Position numbers and translations under genes: made by a program
Source: Ovis canadensis
Taxonomy: Eukaryota > Chordata > Mammalia > Artiodactyla > Bovidae
Direction: 5' to 3'
Length of the DNA stretch: 64,000 nucleotides
NCBI RefSeq assembly: GCF_042477335.2
Contig: NC_091250.1
Coordinates: forward strand, 129,615,384 to 129,679,383
Shown: one piece after another, positions 26,801 to 34,550 of the stretch
Layout of the letters: each line of letters starts with the position of its first letter
Position numbering within the stretch: position 1 is the first letter of the stretch
The notes under the pieces: generated by a model
Databases searched by the model: none
What the model was told of the DNA's origin: nothing
The model's input: only the letters and a program-made list of their open reading frames with translations

Positions 26801-29800
26801 CCCCAGACCTGCTGGCTGACCTGGCCCTCTGCTCCCACCACCAGCCTGCCAATGTTTCTGTCCACAGAATTACTACCCCATGGTCCAATCGGCTTTCATC
26901 GAGGACTTACCAAGCAGGCTGGTGCTGCTGTCCGAGCAAGCGCATGGCGTCTCCAGCCAAGGGAACGGGCAGGTGGAGGTAGGAGGAGGCCCCTCTGGTC
27001 ACACTCGGGGACCCCACGGCCCAGGCAGGCCCAGTCAGATAGTTGTCCCCTGCAGGTCATGCTCCACCGGCGGCTGTGGAACAATGACAAGTGGGCCCTG
27101 GACAATGACCTCACACTGAACGACTCCTCGGTTGTCCACCCAGTGCTCTGGCTCCTGCTGGGACCCAAGACCCTCACCAGTGGCCTGAGCCAGAGGAGCG
27201 GGCTGGCGCTGCAGCACCGGCCCGTCGTGATGCTCAGAGAGATGAACGGTGAGGTGGGGGGTCCTTTCAGTGCACCTGTCATCACTGCCCAAGGTGAGGT
27301 GACCTGTCTAGTGCTGGAGCTGAGCTGGTGCCTGCAGGGATCTGGGCTACTATGGGGCAGAAAGTGACCAGGGACCTCAGATCTAAGCCCCTCCTTGTAA
27401 ACATGGGCATCCTGAGGTTAAAGAAGTTTCAGTGACTTGCTCAAGGTCATACAGCTAGTATGAGGAAATGAAACTCCTCTTTCAAGAGCAGAGATCTCAG
27501 AGAAAGGTTCTGATTGGCCCCAATCAAATCATGTGACCTGAGCCTGACGAATCCCTGTGGCCTGGGAACTGAAAGGGGATGGCACCTCCAGATGGAAACC
27601 AGAGTTGAACAGAGCATCTCCTGGAAGAGAAGGGCTCAGTCCCTCTGGGCAGAGGCAGTGATAGATGACAGCACGGGAGCTGGCTTCCCAGAATTGTTCA
27701 CAGAGCAGGTCTCTGTGTAAACTCGCTGCATTTTCTGGAAGAAATGGCATCTTCTCTCTGGTCTCAGTCTCCCCGTCTGCAGTTTTGAAAGAGCTGGACT
27801 AGAGATTCAGGGCACTTTGGGCATTTGCACCAGCAGGTGCTTCCGGCTGCCTCTGGTGTGGTTGAGGGAAAGAGATCAGATTAAATGGGGGCCTTAGTGT
27901 GGAGAGCTAAGAATGCTGAGAGGAGAGTTTGGCCCAAAGCCTCTCCTTGTTGTCCACCTGCCTTGCAGAAACTGCCCACAGAGGCAGTTGGAATGGTTCT
28001 TGGAAGCAAGAGGCTGTGACACTCCCCTCAAGTGTCCACCTGCAGATCCTCAGCATCCCCGGCTGGAAATACAGCTCGAACCACACAGAGCACCTGCGGA
28101 CTCTCCAGAAAGGTGAGGCAGGTGTTCAGGTGTCCAGACTCACTCCTGCCTCCCCATGTCAGCCAGTCCCCCAGCCCTTCACCATACAAAGGACTCTCCT
28201 CAGAGTCGTCCAGGCTCTGTGAGTTCACCTGGTTCCCTTCTGCCCAAAGAAGAATCTGAGGCCCTCAGGGAGGCAGGTCACCCAGCAAGCAGGAACAAGG
28301 TGCATCTGGATGACGTCAGATGCTGTGACTGTGTACAGAGGGAAGCCCCCAGAAAGGGATCAGGGAGGGCTTCCTGGAGGAGGAAACAACTGCCAGGAAC
28401 CCATTATTCATATTGGGGTTGCTGCACCTTATCTGCTCCCTTAACTCCATGCTTCTCAAAAGATGGACTGACTGTGCCTCAGCCACTCCCCTGCTCCAAG
28501 AGACCCACCAAGGGCTGGCACACTCCAAGTATCTGTGAAATGAGAAGGTGGAAAAAGGCAGAGGCCAAAGGTTATCTTTGTACCTGATAGAGGGGTGTTG
28601 CCAACTGTGGCTCAACTCTGTAGATATGAGAATTCTAACACTGACCCACAGCATCTCCACTTGTCACAGAAGGTGAGATGGGGGAGCCTCAACCTGTGGT
28701 GACAGAGCCTCCTCTACTGTTACGTGTGTCAGGCTAAGTGCACTGAGAACGCGTCTTCCAGGGGCAGCTTGTGCCAAAGAGGAGGCCAAGGGGGCTGGGC
28801 TGGGCAAGTCCATCCTCCTAGAGAGACATCGGTAGAGACTGAATCAAGGGAGCCACAGGGGATGGCGTGAGGCCTGCTGCCTCTCATGATGCTTGAATGC
28901 TCAAGGAATCTCCACCAGCATGATCATTGCCATCATGACCATTGTCTTCACCATTATTGTCATCACCATCACAGTCATAACCACCACACCATCATCACCA
29001 TCACCACATTCACCATCACCGCCACCATCACCATCAGCATCACCATCACCACCACCATCAGGACCATCACCACCATCACCACAATCACCACTCCATCATC
29101 ACCATCGCCACCATCATCACCATCAGCGTCACCATCACCATCACCACCATCATCACCATGATTACCACAATCACACCATCATCACCATCACTGCCATCAT
29201 CACCATCAGCGTCACCACAGTCATCATCACCATCACCACAATCACCATCACCGCCATCATCACCATCAGCATCACCATCACCATCAGGACCATCACCACC
29301 ATCACCACAATCACCACTCCATCATCACCATCACCACCATCATCACCATCAGTGCCACCATCACCATCACCACCATCATCACCATCATCATCACCATCAG
29401 TGCCACCATCACCATCACCACCATCATCACCATCATCATCATCACCACCACCATCACCACCATCATCACCATCAGCGTCACCATCACCATCACCACCATC
29501 ACCACCATCATCACCATCATCACCATCACCATCACCATCAGGACCATCACCACCATCACCACAATCACCACTCCATCATCACCATCGCCACCATCATCAC
29601 CATCACCGCCACCATCACCATCACCACCATCACCACCATCATCACCATCATCACCATCAGCATCACCATCACCATCACCATCAGGACCATCACCACCATC
29701 ACCACAATCACCACTCCATCATCACCATCGCCACCATCATCACCATCACCGCCACCATCACCATCAGCATCACCATCACCATCACCATCAGGACCATCAC

Positions 29801-32800
29801 CACCATCACCACAATCACCACTCCATCATCACCATCGCCACCATCATCACCATCAGTGCCACCATCACCATCACCACCATCATCACCATCATCATCATCA
29901 CCACCACCATCACCACCATCACCACCATCATTACCACAATCACACCATCATCACCATGATTACCACAATCACACCATCATCACCATCGCCACCATCATCA
30001 CCATCAGTGTCACCATCACCATCACCACCATCATCACCATCATCATCATCACCACCACCATCACCACCATCATCACCATCATTACCACAATCACACCATC
30101 ATCACCATGATTACCACAATCACACCATCATCACCATCATTACCACAATCACACCATCATCACCATCATTACCACAATCACACCATCACCACCATCACCA
30201 CCATCATCACCATCATTACCACAATCACACCATCATCACCACCATCACCACCATCACCACCATCATCACCATGATTACCACAATCACACCATCATCACCA
30301 TCACCACCATCATCACCATCAGCGTCACCACTATCATCATCACCATCACAATCGCCGTCACCGCCATCATCACCATCATCATCATCACCACCACCATCAC
30401 CACCATCATCACCATCATTACCACAATCACACCATCATCACCATGATTACCACAATCACACCATCATCACCATCATTACCACAATCACACCATCATCACC
30501 ATCACCGCCATCATCACTATCAGCGCCACCACAGTCATCATCACCGCCATCATCACCATCATTACCACAATCACCACCATCATCACCATCAATACAGTCG
30601 CCATCACCATCATCACCATCAGCATCACCACAACCATCAGGACCATCACCACCATCACCACAATCACCACACCATCATCACCATCACCGCCATCATCACC
30701 ATCAGCGTCAGCACTATCATCATCACCATCACAATCGCCGTCACCGCCATCACCACAATCAGCACAATCGCCATCAGCGTCACCATCACCATCACCACCA
30801 CACCATCATCACTGCCATCACCATCACTACAATCACCATCACCACCATCACCACCATCACTGCCATCACCAACATTATTACCATCACCATCATCACCACC
30901 ACCACCATCACACCATCAGGACCGTCACCATCACCACCATCACCACAATCGCCACCATCACCACAATCGCCACCATCATCATCATCATCACGGTCATCAT
31001 CACCACCATCACACCATCAGGACCGTCACCATCATCACCGTCACCCCCATCATCACCAACATCACCATCTTCATCACCATTATCCTGGTCAACTTCATGT
31101 TCGGCTCTGAGAAGTCCTTCCCTGGTTCTGGAGCTCCAGTTCCTAATCTCAGCATTTGAATGGAGACAAGAGACATTACAGACCTCTTGGGCTGCAGTAA
31201 CAAGGAGCCCACACGCTCTCAGTCCTCACACAGCACAGGTCATTTCGTCCCTGTGCTCTATGGGGTCGGCAGCATGGGTCTTCTCATTTGGTCACCAAGG
31301 ACCCAGCAGGTGGAAGCTGTATTACAACACATTTCCTAGGTCTTGGTGGCAATGACCTGACACATTAACCCTGAAGATGGCGCCTCATCTTCAGGATTAT
31401 GAGGCCATACCACCCTTCACAGTGGCCAAGCCAGAGAGAATCTTCCAGAGAACTGGAAAGTGGAAGGACGAGCCCAGGAAAGACCCCATCAGTGAATAAG
31501 AATCAGTGCCAGCTTCAGTGTGGGTGGTGGGAGGTGGTCACTTTGGTGCACCTCAGGTGGAATCCTGCCCCTTCCTTCTTTATGCACACCAGCTGCGTGC
31601 CTGGGCAAGTGCCGGCCCCTCTCTGAGCCTTGTTTGGTCATCTGAGAAGTGGGGCTGTGTTAGCTGCCTCCGAGGGAGGGTGAAGATGTGAAAGGGAGGT
31701 GAGAGTATAAAGTGCCAGGCCGAGACTGTGTCCTCATGCCACCTTCTTCTGTCCCCAAGACCGAAAGCACGAGCCCAAGGCAGACCTCCGCCGTGTCCTG
31801 CTGCGGCTCCAGCACCTGTGTGAGGTGGACCAGGACCCGGTGTTGTCTCAGCCTGTGACAGTGAACCTGAGGGTAACCTGCCCCTCCCATGTACTGTGAC
31901 ATCACTGAGTCAGGCCCCCAGGAGGAGGCACCCTTGGGAGACAAACCCTGGTGACTGGGTGTTTGCTGGGGCAGCCACACCTGCCTGACACCTTCTGGAA
32001 GTGCTGATCCAGCTAGGCGCCTCGGAGCAGCTCCTTTCGGCCTCAGTTCCTCATCTGTAAAATGGGACTGCCCCTCCTCCCATCGGGACTTGCACTACAA
32101 TGAATGTAGGGGATGCTGGGCCCCGGGCCCTGGTGTGGCTGCCCTTCTTCATCAGGTTCTCTGCTCAGATCTGGGGTCAGGGTGCTCACCCCTCCCTGTG
32201 CTCTGTCCTGCAGTCTGTGCTGGGGGGACTGGGCTCCGTGGTGTCCGTGGAGGAGCGCTCACTAACAGGGACGTGGGACATGAGGATGATGAGCCGCTGG
32301 ACCTGGAGCACGAGGGACCCTCACCGCCACAGAGGTTCGGACACCCTGGTCCTGACCACGCCCCGGGTCCCCAGCCTGACCCCCAGCCAGACCCCAACTC
32401 TGCTCCTAAGGCCTGTGTGACCTTGAAGTGGTGCCCTCCTGCCCCAAGTCTAGGTCTTCCTGCATCTACCACAGAAGATTCACGAAGTCTTCAGGAGAGC
32501 CATCACACAGACTATGTATGTAAGTTGTGTGTGCATGAGTCCAAGGCCACACACGCTCTCCCTGCCTTGGGTGAGTCTCATCTTTTTTTTTAGGTGAGCC
32601 TCATCTTGCAAGCTGGAGAAGGCAATGGCACCCCACTCCAGTACTCTTGCTTGGAAAATCCCATGTATGGAAGAGCCTGGTGGGCTGCAGTCCATGGGGT
32701 CACTAAGAGTTGGACACGACTCAGTGACTTCACTTTCACTTTTCACTTTCATGCATTGGAGAAGGAAATGGCAACCCACTCCAGTGTTCTTGCCTGGAGA

Positions 32801-34407
32801 ATCCCAGGGACGGAGGAGCCTGGTGGGCTGCCGTGTATGGGGTCGCACAGAGTCGGACATGACTGAAGCGACTTAGCAGCAGCAGCAGCATCTTGCAAGC
32901 ATACCCTCAGGGGTTCTGACATTTGCCCTGCTGTGCATTGCACTGTGACACACAGTTAGCTCCTGCAAACCACCACCTGCTTTACTACTCTATCTGTGCT
33001 GTTCCCTCTACCTAGAATGCCCTTGTCCCCTTTATGTGGGCATCTCCTAATGGGGCTCTTCCAGGTCCAGGGCTGAATCCAGGGCCTCCTCTGCTCTCCC
33101 CTCTCCCTTAGTTTGCTCTGACCCATTTAGCTCCTCTTTGTCTACTGCACACGGCATAGTCTGGCTACATAGGTAGACACTTTGTCAGTCTTGAGAGACG
33201 GATTGATAGAAGGCTGGTTAGTTGGGGAAAAAAGGGTATAAAGAAGGGCGGAAGGTAAGTGAATGCTGGACAGGTGGGTGATTGAGTGATAGATGGTTGG
33301 AAGGATGAAAGGAAGGAAGAAAAGAAGATGGATGGGTGATGGATGGGTGATGGGTGGGTGATGGATGGGTGATGGATGGGTAATGGATGGGTGATGGATG
33401 GGTGATGGATGGGTGATGGATGGGTGATGGATGGGTGATGGATGGGTGATGGATGGGTGATGGGTGGGTGATGGGTGGGTGATGGATGGGTGATGGGTGG
33501 GTGATGGGTGGGTGATGGATGGGTGATGGATGGGTGATGGATGGGTGATGGATGGGTGGATGGATGGGTGATGGATGGGTGGATGGATGGGTAATGGATG
33601 GGTGATGGATGGGTGATGGATGGGTGATGGATGGGTGATGGATGGGTAATGGATGGGTGATGGATGGGTGATGGATGGGTGATGGATGGGTAATGGATGG
33701 GTGGATGGATGAGGAAAGGAACGATGGAAGGAAGGAAAGAAGATAGAAGATGGACTGTTGAGTAGATGGGGAATGGATGGGTGATTAAATGATGAATGTT
33801 TTGATGGATGGATTGATGCATGGATGGAAGGATGGATGGATGACCATGTTTCAGCCCAAGGAGGAGGCCTAAACCCCAGGGTGTGACCCCCCAGGGGAGT
33901 CCATTGAGATCAAGGGCAGGGCCCACTAATGGCCTTACTGATAAAGCTCTTAGGAACTGAGTTCCACACCCTATGGGAATAAGAGGCCAAGAGGGACCAG
34001 GGCCCCCTCATGGCCTCAGTGAGAAAGCTCTTATGCACATATACAGGGCCACAACCCATGGAGATATGAGGCTAAGTGGGGCCAGGACCCCCTGTACATG
34101 CCTTCACTGTGCTGTCCCTCAGAGGAGGCCAGAAATGAAAGAGTCCCCCCGGCAGTGCAGTCCTGTCAAGATAGGTCAGCTGAGGGTTATAACCACCGTG
34201 GGAGCCACAGACACAGCAGGAGCCATGTTGCCAGGGGGATGCGGAAGGAGGGGACCTGACGAAGCGGGAGGTCCAGGGGCCGTGCTGGACAGACCCTCTC
34301 TGCTCCCAGGCAACTCCAGTCGGCCCTCGCCACCGCCAGGAGGCCCCGAGGTCACCATCTACCCGAAGGAGATCCGGACGTTCTTCATTCACTTTCAAGA
34401 GCACTGA
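1983..34407 (+). CDS. MAN2B2: Epididymis-specific alpha-mannosidase (3' part of gene, 13 exons)
   Basis: MAN2B2 is a glycoside hydrolase family 38 (class II) alpha-mannosidase that trims alpha-mannose from N-glycans. It is a secreted or lysosomal glycoprotein and was first known from epididymal fluid. The coding sequence is join(1983-2181, 5241-5431, 16314-16452, 17330-17463, 19075-19349, 24831-25022, 25514-25766, 26868-26978, 27056-27248, 27969-28112, 31760-31872, 32214-32334, 34310-34407). All introns are GT-AG and all phases agree without a stop, so this part of the gene looks intact. The sequence covers the end of the GH38 catalytic domain, the middle domain with the hallmark HHDAITGT box, and the whole C-terminal beta-rich GH38C region. 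The signal peptide and the catalytic nucleophile lie upstream of the window. Identification rests on recalled similarity to the human protein (for example [19 protein letters not shown] and [17 protein letters not shown] blocks). Several N-x-S/T sites fit a glycoprotein. Confidence 0.95.
2182..5240. other. MAN2B2 intron with one SINE
   Basis: About 3 kb. Apart from the SINE at about 2493-2690 I see only unique, GC-rich intron sequence. A loosely repeated G-rich stretch at about 4140-4340 (ggtgggtgag / ggtgggagga) is too degenerate to call a tandem repeat. Confidence 0.6.
2493..2690 (+). mobile_element. Bov-tA SINE
   Basis: It has the tRNA-derived head (gtaaagaatccacctgcc, then gcaggttggacccctggg as the B-box region) followed by the Bov-A body (ggaaatggcaaccc..., cgtcggacacgactgagca). 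It ends in a short gcatgcatgcatg run. Confidence 0.9.
5241..5431 (+). CDS. MAN2B2: MAN2B2 exon (presumed exon 8)
   Basis: Acceptor ttgcttctag at 5231-5240, donor gtaaca at 5432. It is phase-linked to the previous exon and encodes (E)[21 protein letters not shown]... to ...QLRWAVSE. This is the helical middle domain of GH38, whose AWTGFY.SR motif is typical of the family. Confidence 0.95.
5489..5779. repeat. Left copy of a ~290-bp direct duplication flanking the provirus
   Basis: The sequence from 'tccctaggtcagcacacctcc' to 'ctctctgagct' is repeated at 14564-14852 in the same orientation, at roughly 88% identity by eye. The unit contains a MIR-like segment. The left copy stops where the provirus 3' LTR begins; the right copy runs on into intron sequence. 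Confidence 0.85.
5780..6130 (-). repeat. Provirus 3' LTR
   Basis: 351 bp, starting tgttgcagaag and ending ctctgca on the + strand (TG...CA on the minus strand). It aligns with 14235-14563 along its whole length with about 12% difference by eye. On the minus strand a purine-rich tract (about 6131-6145, aagaggtgggggaa) lies just before it, as expected for a polypurine tract. Confidence 0.88.
6209..7552 (-). pseudogene. Endogenous retrovirus env remnant
   Basis: Two frames remain. The frame at 7226-7552 starts with a hydrophobic, signal-like stretch and covers the start of the surface subunit. The frame at 6209-6718 covers the transmembrane subunit: a glycine-rich fusion-peptide-like segment, a heptad region, then the conserved [14 protein letters not shown] block of gamma-type envelopes. 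In the following CX6CC motif the last cysteine reads as arginine. The surface-subunit middle is out of frame. It cannot make a working envelope. The gamma-type assignment is from motif recognition. Confidence 0.85.
7620..8290 (-). other. Provirus stretch between pol and env
   Basis: Provirus interior with only short frames (for example 7623-7811). It contains a degenerate tandem-like pair around 7830-7925 (cctcaagctt...gctg...gtgg..tgaccagtcagct, twice). It probably covers the end of integrase, the env splice region and the start of env, but I cannot place borders. Confidence 0.4.
8290..11467 (-). pseudogene. Endogenous retrovirus pro-pol remnant
   Basis: The order on the minus strand is protease (active-site box MADTGA and the later LGRDLL block in the frame 10631-11467), reverse transcriptase ([17 protein letters not shown] box near 10590), RNase H (YTDTRYA and [10 protein letters not shown] blocks at 9310-9675), the zinc-binding start of integrase (about 8755-9144) and the integrase core ([16 protein letters not shown] at 8292-8612). 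The catalytic box near 10490-10500 reads YVDV where active gammaretroviruses have YVDD. Several stops and frame changes split the region. Domain names come from family knowledge; the breaks are seen directly. Confidence 0.9.
11480..13180 (-). pseudogene. Endogenous retrovirus gag remnant, split by a SINE
   Basis: A matrix-like frame (12929-13165: ...VGWLPEG...DLPTV...VTGTPG) is cut by the Bov-tA at about 12856-13008 and resumes as ...[12 protein letters not shown]. Next comes a proline-rich region with a PPPY late-domain motif (12350-12703), then a capsid C-terminal part (11783-12103). No intact CCHC zinc knuckle is visible before protease. The ends are approximate. Confidence 0.82.
12856..13008 (+). 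mobile_element. Bov-tA SINE inserted in proviral gag
   Basis: Typical Bov-tA: ggcttccttggtggctcagagggtaaagcatctgcctgcaatgc..., B-box region gggttcgatccctgg, then gaaatggcaaccc and aatcccatggatagag. It is inserted in the matrix-coding part of the provirus, so it is younger than the provirus. Confidence 0.92.
13180..14234 (-). other. Provirus leader region
   Basis: Non-coding interior next to the 5' LTR. On the minus strand the sequence right after the LTR end (about 14215-14234, tctagaggccccagca) has the place and look of a tRNA primer-binding site. I cannot name the tRNA with confidence. No open frame of note. Confidence 0.6.
14235..14563 (-). repeat. Provirus 5' LTR
   Basis: Starts tgttgcagaaacc on the + strand and matches the LTR at 5780-6130. 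Its outer end lacks the last few bases (…tttcctct instead of …tatcctctgca) and runs straight into the duplicated intron segment. There is no 4-6 bp target duplication at the LTR edges. Confidence 0.85.
14564..14852. repeat. Right copy of the ~290-bp duplication
   Basis: Same orientation as 5489-5779, beginning tcccctaggtcagcac and reaching ctctctgagct. It continues without a break into typical MIR-like intron sequence (ctaatttcctccttgg...), so this copy is in the ancestral context. Confidence 0.85.
14853..15290. repeat. MIR-like remnants in intron
   Basis: A MIR-type core (ccactgtacagatgggaaaaccgaggctgaag) lies near 14965-15000. The rest is unique intron. Confidence 0.5.
15293..16015. mobile_element. 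Probable solo ERV LTR
   Basis: AT-rich block starting tgaaaaacactggtttcttggcc, with an aataaagttttataaaag segment near 15375 and no retroviral genes beside it. I recognise the first part as resembling a bovine ERV LTR. Borders and orientation are uncertain and I found no clear target duplication. Confidence 0.5.
16314..16452 (+). CDS. MAN2B2: MAN2B2 exon (presumed exon 9), HHDAITGT box
   Basis: Acceptor ...gggggtccag at 16313, donor gtacgc at 16453. It encodes [20 protein letters not shown]... to ...[10 protein letters not shown](G). HHDAITGT is the most conserved motif of GH38 mannosidases. From family structures, a histidine in it coordinates the active-site zinc. A MIR-like segment precedes it at about 16110-16190. 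Confidence 0.95.
17330..17463 (+). CDS. MAN2B2: MAN2B2 exon (presumed exon 10)
   Basis: Acceptor tgtgtgcag, donor gtaagg at 17464. It encodes (G)[20 protein letters not shown]... to ...[10 protein letters not shown], the start of the C-terminal beta domain (YNPLAW block), with an NVS glycosylation site. Confidence 0.94.
17751..17799. repeat. (TA)n(TG)n microsatellite
   Basis: Short AT run followed by about 18 TG units, uninterrupted, in a MAN2B2 intron. Likely length-variable. Confidence 0.97.
18290..18600 (+). repeat. Old L2/MIR-type repeat remnant
   Basis: It holds the sequence acctaatatgtgccaggcattactctagg, then ctgctctcatggggcttctagtcc, typical of an ancient mammalian repeat. Family choice and borders are uncertain. 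Confidence 0.5.
19075..19349 (+). CDS. MAN2B2: MAN2B2 exon (presumed exon 11)
   Basis: Acceptor at 19073-19074, donor gtgagg at 19350. It encodes [21 protein letters not shown]... to ...TNLMHSIWE(R), part of the GH38C beta region. An earlier AG at 19064-19065 would add nine bases in frame (three residues). I chose the later site because the human protein has no such insert, as far as I recall. Confidence 0.93.
19725..19815. repeat. CATC-rich simple repeat
   Basis: Degenerate (CATC)n run (catccatccatcc... ccatccatccatctgtccgtcc) in an intron. Confidence 0.85.
19830..21050. other. Intron sequence, mostly unique
   Basis: GC-rich intron with no supported gene. From about 20880 an antisense L1 fragment begins (…tttacatcacccccaagagaatgc…) that continues beyond the SINE at 21057. 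Confidence 0.5.
21057..21268 (+). mobile_element. Bov-tA SINE
   Basis: Full head and body: ggcttccctgctggctcagatggtaaag..., gggttcaatccctgg, atcccatggacatagg, gagtctgacaccactgagc, ending acacaca. Confidence 0.92.
21372..22531 (-). mobile_element. BovB LINE fragment (antisense), split by SINEs
   Basis: Antisense BovB 3' end starting with a gttgttgttgttc tail region at 21372. It covers the C-terminal domain and part of the palm; the piece 22439-22531 is the continuation past the SINE pair. Similar words next to both ends (cttcacgcgg / cttccacgcag) suggest a decayed target duplication in the L1. Confidence 0.85.
22128..22438 (+). mobile_element. Two tandem Bov-tA SINE units
   Basis: A first unit (gggcttccctgataggtcag... 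to about 22245) is followed directly by a second (gggtttcccttgtggctcagc...). Both have tRNA-like heads; only the second has the full 3' body (agagtcggacacagctagg). They sit inside the antisense BovB. Confidence 0.85.
23121..24593 (+). mobile_element. BovB (RTE) LINE, 5'-truncated
   Basis: Sense BovB from the start of the RT domain (gaaggtgatggaactccagc) to the 3' end (acatgacttagcaactgaacaacagcaac). The RT YADD box is present, but there are many stops and frameshifts. Confidence 0.9.
24831..25022 (+). CDS. MAN2B2: MAN2B2 exon (presumed exon 12)
   Basis: Acceptor ttctatgcag, donor gtgagg at 25023. It encodes (R)[17 protein letters not shown]... to ...VTEIRQYFY(R), a GH38C segment with an N-glycosylation site (NRT). 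Confidence 0.95.
25514..25766 (+). CDS. MAN2B2: MAN2B2 exon (presumed exon 13)
   Basis: Acceptor ctcctcctccag, donor gtacac at 25767. It encodes (R)[16 protein letters not shown]... to ...[16 protein letters not shown], including the conserved [10 protein letters not shown] and [10 protein letters not shown] blocks of the C-terminal domain. The donor puts the NYYPMVQ codons in the next exon in frame. Confidence 0.95.
25767..26867. other. MAN2B2 intron, GC-rich
   Basis: Unique GC-rich intron with a MIR-like piece near 26615-26700 (ttttatagatggggaaaccgagg). Long antisense frames here follow from base composition. Confidence 0.6.
26868..26978 (+). CDS. MAN2B2: MAN2B2 exon (presumed exon 14)
   Basis: Acceptor tgtccacag, donor gtagga at 26979; exactly 37 codons. 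It encodes [20 protein letters not shown]... to ...SSQGNGQVE. Confidence 0.95.
27056..27248 (+). CDS. MAN2B2: MAN2B2 exon (presumed exon 15)
   Basis: Only 77 bp after the previous exon. Acceptor cccctgcag, donor gtgagg at 27249. It encodes [19 protein letters not shown]... to ...[11 protein letters not shown](E). [11 protein letters not shown] is a strongly conserved GH38 block. Confidence 0.95.
27380..27475 (-). repeat. MIR-like SINE remnant
   Basis: MIR core words in antisense: gtaaacatgggcatcctgagg, agtgacttgctcaaggtcatacagctagta. Confidence 0.7.
27969..28112 (+). CDS. MAN2B2: MAN2B2 exon (presumed exon 16)
   Basis: Acceptor ctgccttgcag, donor gtgagg at 28113. It encodes (E)[19 protein letters not shown]... 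to ...[10 protein letters not shown](D). The LQILSIPGW and YSSNHTEH blocks match human MAN2B2; the front part is variable between species. Confidence 0.94.
28113..28910. other. MAN2B2 intron, unique part
   Basis: Unique intron sequence before the triplet tract; no feature I can name. Confidence 0.5.
28911..31086. repeat. 2.2-kb CAC/CAT triplet tract
   Basis: The + strand is almost purely (CAC/CAT/CAG)-type triplets such as accatcatcaccatcaccaccatc, with very few G. Higher-order blocks of about 100-300 bp recur: a 'catcaggaccatcaccaccatcaccacaatcaccactcc' type block near 29050, 29290, 29545, 29685, 29790 and 30635, and 'ttaccacaatcacaccatc' repeats at 29930-30490. Triplet periodicity with few stops leaves several frames open for hundreds of codons, but this is not a gene. 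It lies entirely within a MAN2B2 intron. Confidence 0.97.
31087..31759. other. MAN2B2 intron with MIR-like remnant
   Basis: Unique intron; a MIR-like segment near 31585-31665 (cctgggcaagtgccggcccctctctgagcctt). Confidence 0.5.
31760..31872 (+). CDS. MAN2B2: MAN2B2 exon (presumed exon 17)
   Basis: Acceptor tgtccccaag, donor gtaacc at 31873. It encodes (D)[19 protein letters not shown]... to ...[10 protein letters not shown], the RRVLLRL.HL.E block of the C-terminus. Confidence 0.94.
32214..32334 (+). CDS. MAN2B2: MAN2B2 exon (presumed exon 18)
   Basis: Acceptor ctgtcctgcag. The donor is gttcgg at 32335, a poor match beyond GT. It encodes [20 protein letters not shown]... to ...TRDPHRHR(G). 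The phase requires this donor to join the last exon in frame. [11 protein letters not shown] is conserved in the family. Confidence 0.92.
32614..32888 (+). mobile_element. BOV-A2 SINE (dimer) with target duplication
   Basis: Two related Bov-A monomers: ggagaaggcaatggcaccccactcc... and, after a ttcactttcactttt linker, ggagaaggaaatggcaaccc.... The tail is an (agc)n run. A perfect 12-bp target duplication, catcttgcaagc, lies at 32602-32613 and 32889-32900. Recent insertion in the intron of MAN2B2. Confidence 0.95.
33260..33850. repeat. TGGATGGG minisatellite
   Basis: The core at 33330-33715 is tandem 11-bp units (atgggtgatgg) with variants (gggtgggtgatgg, ggatggatggg). The edges decay into ggaaggaagg and gatggatgg. 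The + strand is purine-rich (G, A, T only). It lies in the last MAN2B2 intron, about 460 bp before the last exon. Confidence 0.96.
33920..34092. repeat. Degenerate ~85-bp tandem pair
   Basis: ggcc...aatggccttactgataaagctctta...ccctatgggaataagaggccaagagggaccagg is followed by a related unit catggcctcagtgagaaagctctta...cccatggagatatgaggctaagtggggccagg. Two copies only. Confidence 0.65.
34310..34407 (+). CDS. MAN2B2: MAN2B2 last exon, coding part
   Basis: Acceptor ctgctcccag. It encodes (G)[20 protein letters not shown]... to ...FFIHFQEH, then TGA at 34405-34407. [12 protein letters not shown] is the end of human MAN2B2, which confirms frame and stop. Confidence 0.96.
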
Positions 34408-34527
34408 GCCCTTGGCAGACTCTTGCTCCCAGGACACAGAAAAGCAGCCTAGAGGGATGACTGGGACGCTGCCAATCTGGTGGGCTAAGGGCAGGAAATG
34501 GATGGATGGGGGTGTCCTGACTTCTTA

Positions 34528-34533
34528 AATAAA
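34528..34533 (+). terminator. MAN2B2: MAN2B2 poly(A) signal
   Basis: AATAAA 121 bp after the stop, giving a short 3'UTR that would end near 34550. Confidence 0.85.
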
Positions 34534-34550
34534 ATTGCATTAAGGACCTA

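Noticed and set aside
26052..26888. 278-codon minus-strand frame
   Set aside because: It lies in GC-rich intron and overlaps an exon border. No family resemblance, and the low stop density is expected from composition.
26702..27367. 221-codon plus-strand frame
   Set aside because: It reads through introns; only the parts at 27056-27248 match MAN2B2, already annotated as an exon.
29150..30500. Regular repeat blocks that could suggest a CRISPR-like array
   Set aside because: The units are low-complexity triplets without unique spacers, in a mammalian intron.
28893..31110. Open frames of 405 and 650 codons rich in His, Ser and Pro
   Set aside because: They are products of a triplet repeat with no stop codons. 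Several overlapping frames are open at once, and the tract lies inside a MAN2B2 intron.
33165..33926. 253-codon minus-strand frame of repeated Ser-Pro-Ile-His
   Set aside because: It is the minisatellite read in one frame. The unit length and lack of stops explain it.
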